Below, one piece after another: positions 10,496 to 22,400 of a DNA stretch of 64,000 nt. A program made the position numbers and the translations under genes. A model generated the notes under the pieces. It was not told the origin of the DNA, did no database searches, and saw only the letters and a list, made by a program, of their open reading frames with translations. The stretch spans positions 11,372,196-11,436,195 of the forward strand of contig NW_024609839.1 in the NCBI RefSeq assembly GCF_016920785.2. Direction: 5' to 3'. Position 1 is the stretch's first letter, and each line of letters begins with the position of its first letter. The DNA comes from Ixodes scapularis. Taxonomy: Eukaryota; Arthropoda; Arachnida; Ixodida; Ixodidae.

Positions 10496-13400
10496 GTAAG
10501 TACCTCCCTTGTCTTGAGCAGACATGTTGTGGCCAAGCTGAGGTTCATATTTTATATATTGTATCACATTTGCTCCTCATACCACCAGCTTGTGAGTCGG
10601 AATTCATGTGATGATAAAAAGAAAATGATAAAAATCATGCTTTGTACAGTGTACGCCGGCAATTGAGCTCTGGGTTTTTTTTTTAAGCCACCGTGTCTTA
10701 ATCATACGGATTACGAGCAGAAGTCGGAATTATGGTGTTAATTATGCGAAATATAAAAAAATAATTATGCGATTGGGGCCTGCAGTTGTAGAAATAAGAA
10801 TACACGACCTTGCAACTGTACCAACTTCGTTACTGGTCACAAATTCTAAACCTAATGCAGTAGCCAAACTTTTGTTTTTCCCCGCAGAAACATGAATTTG
10901 AGGCTTTTCGTGCGGATTTCTAGACTGGATTGAAAACACTATGATACACTTGAACGTGTTTTTTACTTTGTTGTGTTATCGGATGTCTCTTTCGTTGGGT
11001 ACTGGCATCTTCCGCACTTGCTAAGTCCCGGGTAAGCAGAGAGAATTCGCAAAGAAATGAAGCAGTATTGTACAGATTACCTCGATACCCAGAAATGAGC
11101 TTTACTTGGGTCACTGCGACTAACTGAATAAACTATTTTTGTTGCGTTTATGCGTCAGTTCATAGACTGTGATAAGCCCTTGCAGAGGCATGAAGAGCGC
11201 AAGGCCAATGAGCAGAGTCCCGTCTTTTTGCAGCTGTCGCCTTTCTCAGTTGGCAACACGGTCAGCACCCGTGCCCTGTCATCGTCGATGACGTCGAAAT
11301 GTCTTCGGGCGGCGAAGATCTCAAAAGTACGTACGACCGACAGCATGACCCCGCCTCCTTTAAATCGCCAGCCCCTGGTCGTCCTAACACACGTTTCAAG
11401 AGACAGGCTACAGACCGCACGTCCAGGACCGTCGCGTCGACCGAGTTCGAGGACCTTGGGAGCGGTGAAGAGCCTGCAGACTTTAGGCGGCCTCGGCACA
11501 CCGTTGATGCCGATGCAGACGCAAATTTCAAAAATCAGCTCAACTCTAAGCGCGAGTTCAACGAGGAGCCAGAGTTTCAGGCAGACACGGTCATTATCGT
11601 TCCTGATGATCCTCCAGCGACCCGCATTAGCAGGATGAACTGCATTTGTAAGCGGTTCATGGCCGAGTCACCGTCTGGACCTCCGCGGTCCGGGGAAGGG
11701 GATGGTCTAAAATCGCCCACCGTTAAAAGGGCTAAAGGCGACACTGCCGGGACATCAACAAAGCGGCCGCGGTTCGTAAGTGCTGATAACAACGCGACTA
11801 ACAACGAAATTCCCATCTCGATGCCGGAGCAGGGCGGCGAGCCTAAAGATATGACCGAAGTCGATGAGCTTAAGGTTCTGGAGAAGAACGAGGTGGAACT
11901 TGAGGAAGAGATCACTGGTTCGGGCAAGGCCACCGCAATTGGTTCACAAATAGCTGTCAAGAACGACGTCTCTGGTGGGTCTGAGCTTCCTGAGCAGGAC
12001 GCAGCCGAGTTTATGTTAGCTAACTCCGAAACCGACAACCGCTTTACGGGGGACGTCGATGTTGAGGATAACCAGAACTCGCTTGAGCATTTTGCCGGAG
12101 CTGAGACGGACATAGACCCTCTGGGTGCTGACAAGGAGGCTGGTGACTCCGGGCATTCGAAAGCTGTCACTTCTGCATCAGGCTCCACAGAGTGGCTAGA
12201 GATACCGGGTGAGTGAGGCTTTCGCATGCAGGAGCAAATAAATTCAGGCAAGAGATTGGGCTACATTGTTCGCTTTCTCGCACAAAGAATGAAGGCGCCA
12301 CTGCATGACGCCTTTTTTTTCTAGTTCTTCAAGAAAGGAAAATGAAAGAAAGTTGATACAGCTTTGGATCAATCTGCCTTGCTTGCGCCCTGCTTCCTCG
12401 AGTTCCTCAAGTTTTCTCTCGTTAATTCTTACCGATCCGATTTTTCCGCTTCCGTTTTGAAGGACACTAACTACTTCCGCTTCCTGTGTTGTCAGGTATG
12501 TTTGAGTTGTTTGTCTGCGTATGTGTGTCCTTGCCCACATGTCCACAAAATCTTTCTAACTTACTAACTGCTCGACTTTGTTGTGGTCTGCTCGCTTTTA
12601 GCTTGCGCTTGGATAAATTTTTATAGTAATCGTTCGGGCTAACATTAAAAATAACTGCTGCTTTGATTGCTTGGTTTGAAAGGGGAAATCTGCTTTTGCG
12701 ATGCACATGTCTGCTGGTCTTTTGTAAATATGTGCACAATATGCTTGACCTCATTGAACAATTTTCAGATGTGTTCAAAGTGCTAGGGTTTGTGGGTTTG
12801 TGACGCTCTCGTCGTTAAATGCTTGAAGTGTCGCTTTCATACTCTCAACTGGTTGGCATACCTAGATCTCTTTGAACCTTTCTAATACAAGCTTTTGTAT
12901 TGCACAATCCTCAGGCAGACGCGCATATAACTTCAAGATTTTGAAGTGCTGAAGTTGTTCTTTGAGTGTAGGTATGATCTCATTTGAAACCAGGATGGGT
13001 ATGATGTTTATGCCTAAAGATTGTGTGTTTCTACTTTACGTAAATTTTCGTCTTAACATTGTAAAAATTACTCTGCTCTACTCCTCGAATTAGTTACCTG
13101 TTGTTCGGAGGTGTCGCAAAAATATATGGTGGATAGGTTGTGTTCTAATTTAATACGTTAGACACGGCATGAACTTAGATCATAATTCTTTATTGGTCAA
13201 GTTACTGCTGCAATCTTCAGGTTTTTTTCTTCCAGGCATTTAATAAACAAAAACCTAAGATAATCTTCGTCACAAATATGCTGTTCATTTCTTATATTCT
13301 CTAATAAACCATTGCTCATTCATTTGCTTGTACCATGCGGCTTGTAGATGCATAGTGCATTTAAAAGCAATTGTTATTTTTTAATGACCACACGCTTCAA

Positions 13401-16400
13401 TATGTCTTTAATTTGTTGGTTTCCGCATCAATCGAAATATTTGCTTACGGTATAACTAACACGAGTCACAATAACCCTGGCGCCGCGAATGCCGGTAAGA
13501 GAAAGCTATCCACCACCGGAATCAAGGTCGCATAGACCTTTTCGGCGTTTATCACCCAGGCAAAAACTGCCGAGTCACTGGGCTGAGGTCTCCTTGCGTG
13601 GCGTTGACTTTCAGAGAGGTATAGTGCAAACGCTCAGAACACATGCCCAGTAGACAAAGATGGCGGTGTGCAGAAGCCGATTATGGAAATTGCCGTCAAG
13701 TGAGCTTGCACGTGCCGTCGCCTGCCAGCCATCCAGTAGCTGCTAGTTCAACCGCACCATCTTGCTTGCCCGGCAGACCCGTCTGTGCTCCCGGCCAAGA
13801 CGTTGCCGCCAAGCAGCGACTCCTTCATGGACATGTCTGTTGGCAAGAGACACAGCAAAGTGATAGCGTCGTACGGACACTGGAACGTGCAGTTCCACCA
13901 ATTGGAGCCGGCCTTAGTCAAGTTCAACTACACACTGCCCACTGGCGCCAGCGTCGGCATCTACGGTCGTCGGAACAGCGTGCCCACGCACACCCGCTAC
14001 GACTTCGTGGAGATCCTCAGTGCCCGGGACAGAAGGCACCGGAAATCTGCCAAGGTGACTTTTTTTGTCGCATTCTTTTTAAATTACGAATAACGCTTAT
14101 TCTAGAGTGAGTGTTTTTTTTTATGTGTGTACTTTTGTCCGTTTGATATTGAACACTCTAGAGGCACGAGGGCTTGTCAAGCTGTATCCACTTTTTTCCT
14201 AGTCCCCCACCATAATCGAGGTAAAATAAAATGTTTGTTATTGTCATCACGTGAACACCGTGATGCGTCATGGTGTTCGTGTGACGCCATCACGGGACAC
14301 CATGACGACATTGTGGTGCCGCGTCACGTAGCATCGTGACGTCATGTGACTCTGGGGTATCAAGTGACCTGGTGCCACGTCCCGTGACATGCACCAACCT
14401 GGTGCCATGCGCCATGACATGCACGAAATTGAGGCAGGCATTTTTGTTTTTATCTATTTTTCTACCGATTTGACTAGAATTTTTTATACTGTTACTCTCC
14501 ATTCCGTACGCTGTGTGTGGTAGAATGGCAAGTATGGGTCATCGTCACTGTATAAGATTTTGCTTGCTCGAGGATTCGCAACCTTCCTTAAAAGGAGGAG
14601 CCTCTACCAATATCTTTTTCACGAGACTGCATAGAACCCCGCGAGGGAGCATAGTGTCGCTTAAGACTAAGTAAAGAGTTTAAAAAGCTAAAAAGAATGA
14701 TTGTTAATGAAATAACACTATGATGAATAATTTCAAAATGAGAGCATCGTTGATATCATGTGTCGAACCTTGAATGAATGCGTGGTCTGACATCGGACAT
14801 CGCCGGCATTATTATTGTTTGAAAACGGCGTCGTCAATGCTACGCTGGGAAACACATGTTACCAAACTAACTGAAACGAAGCCGGCCTATAGCAAAGTCC
14901 TCGTTAATCTTAAATGTCCAGGGCACGTCTACTGCTAATTACAGCTCAACAAACTTTCACTCAAGATATCTTTATGCAGAAGCTGAGACTAATTTTTCGG
15001 ATTGGACTGTGTGTTGTTTTCTTTCGGCTCGTGCAGCAAGAAGAGTACAACATGGAGTTCATTCACTTCCTGGACCGTGGCCGGTGGTACATCTCCGTCT
15101 ACAACGACGGCGAGCTGCAGCAAGAGGTGTCCTTCGTCAGTCTTGTCGCCGGTACGTTCGCTGCCGGTCCGTATGCTATAGTCACTGGCAGAATGAGAAC
15201 TGCAGGGAGGTTCTTAGTTTGTCCCGCCTCCAGCGCGAGCTTCCTACCTTTGATAAGCCTTCAGCGTCTCGCCAGCTCCAAGCTTTCATGTGCAGCCAAG
15301 GAACGTCTGAAGGCAACCAGCGCAGCCAAGAGGCCTGGAATTCGAAAGAGACGCCCTGCCGTTCTCATGCCGGCAGGGACTATAATGCAGTTGAATCTCG
15401 TGTATTCAAACCCTCTTAATTCAAACTTACATGCAGGTCCCATTCCATGCGTCTATATGGGAGAAAGCTCCCGATAATTCAAACTTTGCTTTATTCAAGC
15501 AAATGTTCGGTCCCCCTCGAGTTCGAATTAACGAGATTCGACTCTATGAAAATTGCTAAAAGCTTTATCCTTGCGAGTGGCAAGTGTGAAAGCTTGCGGT
15601 GCACCGTTGCAGATGTATCGAGCCTCCCCTGTCCTTACGACTGCCACGGACACGGAACCTGCAACATGGGAAAGTGCGACTGCGATCCTGACTACGCCGG
15701 GGAATCCTGCGCGTATCGTGAGTGTCTCTGTGCCTTGGTACGACTTAGGTCGAGTTGTCCAAGCACACGGCTGCTGCGCATTACGCACAGAGGGAGACCG
15801 ACAATGCTTTTTGCGTCTGCTTGCAAACGTGCATTCACTCGATGATATATTCTCTTTGTGTCTAGTTTCGGTACCTGTCTGCTCACGGATAAAATTTGAG
15901 TGACAATAATGTGTAGTAGGATTTAATTGTCTGAATACCAACAGCGGTGCCATATTTTGACGACGGCCGGGCAACAGATCGCTAATTAGAATGTGCCAGT
16001 TAAGGTGAGTGTTTCAGAAGTTAGTTAGCAAATTTTATGTCGTTTATTTAGTAAGTACCACTTTACGCTCGTAACTTGACGACCTCTGGGGTCAGTAACA
16101 TTATTCCGAAGGAATTATTTGTTTATTTCGAGTGTCTTTTCTTTAAAGACCGACGATCAGTTCGCGCTTTTTACTTGCGCACCGCTACCTCCTTTCCCCC
16201 CCCTACCCTGTTCACCGTTGCCCGTTTCCTCCTCGCCCATGGTGAGGAGGATCTTCAGCCTTGCAGAATCTCGAATCTGGTCGTCGGCCTTTAAATTATT
16301 ATCAGTCGTTCTTGAAGCCCCCTGTGCAAACCATGAATGTTCAATAGTCGGTGACAGATTGAGGATCCGGTTGATGCTCCTCCTCAAGCGCAAGTTTTCT

Positions 16401-19400
16401 GCCTTTGATAAAAGCTCGTCGCACGTGCAACCAAAACCCTATGAAAGGCAGCACGCACGAGCTGGAGGTGGACAGTCTATTTAATTTTTAGCCTATGCTG
16501 TTGTTTTGTGAGTAAACCATTGGAGAGTGTGTTTCATCGCTGGGATTGCGATGAAGTTCGGGCACCGGTGGCTGGCTTCCAGGCGTGTGTCCAGTGCTGT
16601 GCAGTGGGAGAGGCCAGTACACCAGCGGCGAGTGCGCCTGCCAGCCAGGCTGGAAGGGGAAGGAGTGCCAGCTCAGAGAAGACGAGTGCGAAGTCTCGGA
16701 CTGCTCCGGCCACGGGGACTGCTTGGACGGAGTTTGCCGGTGCTTTCCCGGTTACAAGGGTCTGCATTGTGAAGAAGGTACTTCTCATACTCCATACAGG
16801 ACTTAGCTGAACCTCCCCAAGAAGCGCTGATGTCTAATATTTTTATGCGCCCGGTGTGTATACCCCGCAAAAAAGAATTTCGGTTAAAAAAAAAGTTTAC
16901 CCTTAGATGTTCCGCACCCGGTGCATAGTAAAGAATTATCATACGTAGCACGCCTTGACAAATGCCAGCGTGAGTATAGCTCACAAAGAAGATTGTATGA
17001 CATATAAATCAACTTTAATATACTCACTTATCCTCAAAATCTGTCGTGTCTCGTCATAAATAAAACGATATAGAAAAAACAAATCCTTGTATAGTTCGCA
17101 CTTGTAGACAGTCTCCATTGCGTCAAATTTCATCTTTTAAACACGTATACTGAGCAGACCATAGTTCCAAAAATAGGGTAATTGTCCTACAACAAACTTG
17201 TTGGACAATTAAACAACAACACAGCTTGTTCTGTTCATTTCGCTTGGAGTTCGAAGTTTGTGCCCATCGATGAGGGTGGTGGTTAAGGCTGTCAAAAAAT
17301 GAACTGGTGGGCTAGTTGGCTAAACATTATGACGCAAACAGCGCTGATGACGAGGACTAGTAGATCCCCCTTACATTTTTCTATCTACCCCTTACAATTG
17401 ATATCATCCCCTTGCATATTTCTTTTTCCCTCTTTCTTATTCTGTGTATTAAAACGTCAGAAGGTAGTCATAATTCGGAAGTACATAAAAAGGGTCTCCC
17501 GTCACAGTTTCCCTATTCATCATAGCAAAAATCTCGCTCCTTGACCGCGCTGGCCATGCCATCACCTCAACTTTTAGACGACGATGCCATCATCTCCGCT
17601 ATGTCGCAAGCAACAACGGGATTGAATTTGCTAAGAGACACATCGAAAAATAATTGGAAAGCGGCTTCCTGTGATAAGAGACCCAGTTTTCTACTTCTTA
17701 TAAGACTTCTTGATTATCATATCAATCATGTTCCTTCATGCTGTGACGCTTCCTCTGGACCACTCGCGTCATGCTTCGCATTGGCGTGTTGGCGTTATGC
17801 TTTACCACTTCCGACGGGCGCGCGCATTGAGTTTGGCCGCTTCCGACCCCTAGGAGTAGCGGCTGACACGGGGGGCGAAGCTCGGTTAGCTCGATGCGTT
17901 CTGACAGTTTTCTCACTGTTATAGGAGTAATTCAAACAAATATGCAGTTCTCCTCAGCTGGGAAACTACATAAGAAAAATTCTGCAAGAGTTGCTCCCTG
18001 TCTTATCTTCAGCCCTCCAAGAGTGTCATCAATTTTTACGATTTCTCGGCACATACATTTTTTAACCGTGAGCTCCCAAACACGTGTTAACTGTCTTCTA
18101 ATTGCCCTGTTTTTGGTCAAAAATTAGGTCGCAAGCAGTGCCAACTGAAAAAGGGGGGGGGGGGGGAGGGGCGGCTTTATCATGGAAACCTTGTTCAATG
18201 CCTAGAGTGCCTAGAGAATTAAGTTCACAGACCAACTATACAATTATTAAGTTTTTCCAATCTAGGGCCACTATATTTTATATACTTCTACATTTACGTT
18301 GAACCAGCGTGGTCATGCATGTTTGATTCTGTGTTATGTTTAGGGCTATAGTCTGCACTTATTGCATGCTAGTCCGCACTTAAAAAGAATTTATACACAA
18401 CACACATTGAAAAATGCCATGTTATTAGTCATCATTATTGATTTAAAAATGATGATTTTGAAACACGCATCAAGTCTCATCTTAATTAACAATGGACAGG
18501 TCCTTGCAGAGTCCGCCCCTGTAGATAGTCCGTGGATAGTTCGCGAACAGTCCGGAAAGCCTGTTAAACACAATTTCTTTTGCTCACGGTTACAGTCGAC
18601 TGCTTGGACCCTGACTGTTCCGGTCACGGAGTTTGCGTCAGTGGCATGTGCCTGTGCCGGAAGGGCTGGAAGAGCAACGACTGCAGCGAGCCAGACAGCG
18701 ACGCCCTCCGTTGCCTGCCAGATTGCTCCGGACACGGCCAGTTTGACCTGGACCTCCAGCGTTGCGTCTGTGACGACCAGTGGACAGGACCAGATTGTTC
18801 CCAAGGTTGGTGCTGAGTATATGTTGTCTTGTTACAATGTGAAATTGCAACAAGAAAGTGCCATATGTTTGTGGCACTGTGCCTGTAGCACTGTGCCTGT
18901 AGCACTGTGCCTGTAGCACTGTGCCTGTAGCACTGCGCCTGTAGCACTGCGCCTGTAGCTCTGTGCCGGTAGCACTGTGTCGGTAGCACTGTGTCGGTAG
19001 CTCTGTGCCGGTAGCACTGTGTCGGTAGCACTGTGTCGGTAGCACTGTGCCGGTAGCACTGTGCATGTAGTGTTGTCTGCAGCACAGTGTCTTTAGTGCT
19101 ATCTGTAATGCTGTGTCTGTAATGTTGTCTGTGGCGCTGTGTCTGTAGCACTGTGTGTGTAGTGCCATGTCTATAGCACCGTGTCTGTAGCTCCGTGTCT
19201 GTAGCTCCGTGTATGTAGCTCCGTGTATGTAGCACTGTGTCTATATCACTGCCTATAGCACTGTGTCTATAGCACTCTGTTTATATTGTGGCATCTACAG
19301 TGATTGCTATGGCACTGTGTATATAGTACTGTGTATATAGCGCTTTGTTTCTAGCACCAGGTTAGTGCTGCGGTGTATTGTGAACCGGCTTAAAGGAGTG

Positions 19401-22400
19401 ACCAATGTGTGATGTGGTGGTGGAACTTTACAGAGAAGTGCGACCTTGACTGCGGCTTGCACGGAAGGTGTCAGGGAGGCGAGTGCATCTGCATCGAGGG
19501 CTGGACCGGTGCCAAGTGCAATGAGAAGCTATGTGACATCCGCTGTGTGGAACACGGGCAGTGCAAGAACGGCACCTGCCTCTGCATTCAGGGCTGGAAT
19601 GGCCGGCACTGCACCCTGGGTACGATCTTAGATGTCTCAATTCCACGATACACCATTCTTTTTCAGGATTATAGTCTACATTCGGTGTATAATCCAATAA
19701 AGAAAGTTTTGACTGAAAAAAAGTTTTTTTTTAAAGTAGTTTACACCCGGTGCGGACTGCTTAAAATTCACATACACTCAAGACCTTAAGAAGTGCCTGC
19801 TTTGTTATGGCACACACAAAAAAGCATGTATCATCAGAAATCATCATTAATATCATCTGTCATTCAAAATATCCACCATGTCTAATCATAATGGACAATC
19901 TTGGAAAAACAAATTCTTGTCTAGTTTACACAGATAGTCTGCACCGTATAAAATTCCAACTTTTAGACATGTATAGTCTGGCGACCATAGATCGGAAATT
20001 ACGATACTGGTTCGAAGTATAGTTACTGACTAGGACTACCTGAGGTGGCTTAGACATTAAGGCTGCAGGAGAATAATCATAAATAATTGATGACTTAACA
20101 CTATTGGCTGCAACCCCTGTCTTGAAAAGAGGTCAGTTATTGAATGCTTGCAACCATATCTGGTAGTACTAGAAATGTTTTTGCTTCATATACAGAACCT
20201 TTTTATTGCAGTCTAAGATTAAATATTTTTATGTTGATGCTCTGGAAGTTGACATTTTGTCTGGTGAAAGTTGATCACGCTACATACTTGCATGTGCTGC
20301 TCTTTTCTGTTTCAGAGGGATGTGCACGCAGCTGTAGCAGCCACGGGGACTGTGTCATGTCCGACGGTGATTGGCAGTGCAGATGCAACAGTGGCTGGGA
20401 CGGACCTGACTGCAGCATTCCTATGGAGAAGACTTGCGACGACCGCATCGACAATGATCATGGTAAGAAACGTGCCCTCAATTCTTGACTTCGTAGAACC
20501 ATCCCACTCATGATTTGTCCTTGGGAATCGATACTATACTATTGCAAAAGATTAACACTCATTCAAGTGGTTGCAAGAATGTTGGTGACTATCCCTATTG
20601 TCGTTTGAGAAGTCTGCATTCGGAGAACCTAACCCGGCAGAAAACAAACATGTTTTAGGATGGAAATCAGATTTCCTCATCAAATGCTATCCTGTACAGA
20701 AAAGAAAGGATAAAGGGGCACTTTTCGTTTTCCAATGTATGCTAAAAGTAAGCCAAGTCTGTGAGCTCTTCATTGCGTTCTTCCAAATGCTGCTATTGTG
20801 CTGATTTATGATTTTTTTGTTCACAGGTATTCATAACACAGGGGTTCTTCACCCCAGATAACAAAATGCATAAAGCAAATATATTTTTCATTCTACTTCG
20901 CACATGTTACCACATGTTGTGCAGTATCGCAAAAGCTAATAATTGTTAGGTAATCATATCTGTACTTCAGTATATTAGATTATTTCCCTCTTAAAACAGG
21001 CTCATTCAAAATTTGTCCGTCAACATTGCCTTTGCTAACATACGTCTTATTAACCATATTGAATGGGCCTGAGACAGGGGTAGGGAAGAAACATTAAAAC
21101 ATGAGAGACAGAAAATAGACAGGACGACAGCTCGAACTTTTCTGTCTCTTCTACGATTTGATGTTTCTTCTCTACCCCAGTCTTAGGTTAGGTAATTCAA
21201 CATGGTTAATATTCGCCAGTTCGCCTGCACCCTTACCATTTTTTTTTCTGATACATTTTATATTCTGTTTACATACATCCCCAAATGAAAGTATTTTGCC
21301 CAGCTTCTATCAATATTGGTCTGTAGCAGGTTAGAATGACATTCTTGGTTCTTCAAAAATTAGATTCTTTCTGGTAATAACCTTGTGACAGAAAATATTT
21401 TCCCACTAAATTTTTTAAAGATGTTCAATGTCGCCAAGAATTTTCATATTTAGCTCGGCGAAAGAACATGGCTTCTTGTGAAGGTTTTAATTCTCTTCTG
21501 CAGATGGCCTTACTGATTGTGCCGACAGCGAGTGCTGCTCTCACAAAGCATGCACCAACAATCCGCTGTGCTTCTCGTCGTCTGACCCGCTCGACATCTT
21601 GCTACGAAAACAGCCTCCAGCTGTCACGGCTTCCTTCTTTCAAAGGATGCAGTTCCTCATTGAAGAGGACTCAGTGCAGAGTTATGCTCGCAAGGATTCT
21701 TTCAACAACAGGTAAGCTTACAGTTTTCTCAACCCTGCTTTACAGTCCTTAAATTATTAAGTCCCTTTATGAGAATGTACCTGCTACTGTCTTTCACTGA
21801 AGTTCATCTCGTGCTATTGAAAAAGCCTGTGATAGTCTAGGTTCAGTGGATATCTGAATAAACAGTGCTATCTGTAAATACATTCTGAGCAGTCTTTAGC
21901 ATGAATCCATGATTTTTTTTATACATCAGTTGAAAAGCAACTGTGTTAAAAATATCAGTGTTCTAGAAAACAAGCAAGCAGACAGGCTTTCCTTCATTCT
22001 TCATTCAGATGTAAGTTCCTCAGAAAAATGGGGACAAGGAAGACAAGGCAAAAGCTCTTTGTGCTGTTTTGGTTTCCTTGTCCTCGTTTTTTGTACTTTT
22101 ACCTGATTGAACATGAGCCAATTAGCCATTTTTTTGCCCTTCATTCTTCACATTGAATGCTCTAACATTTATAACAGCAGCAACAAAAGTTTACCCCTTC
22201 TCTAAGAAGTTGCTTGCTGGTTAATGCTGCAAATGATTCTATATTTTTCATTTATATTCTCTATTTTAAGTCATTCTGGTGGATTTTTAAGAAACGTTGC
22301 TGCTAGGCTTTCTGAATGTCATGTTTAAATTTTACTCCTTTTATTAGCACTTGCTTTTGCAGCAACCTCTGATGCAGACCTCATACTGTTTTCATGCCTG

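Noticed and set aside
11577..12251. 224-codon minus-strand frame
   Set aside because: Antisense shadow of the teneurin linker exon; Ser-rich composition mirrors the Glu/Asp codons of the sense strand.
18624..19235. Repetitive Cys-Tyr-Arg-His frames on the minus strand
   Set aside because: Translation artefact of the 14-nt minisatellite, antisense to a teneurin exon.
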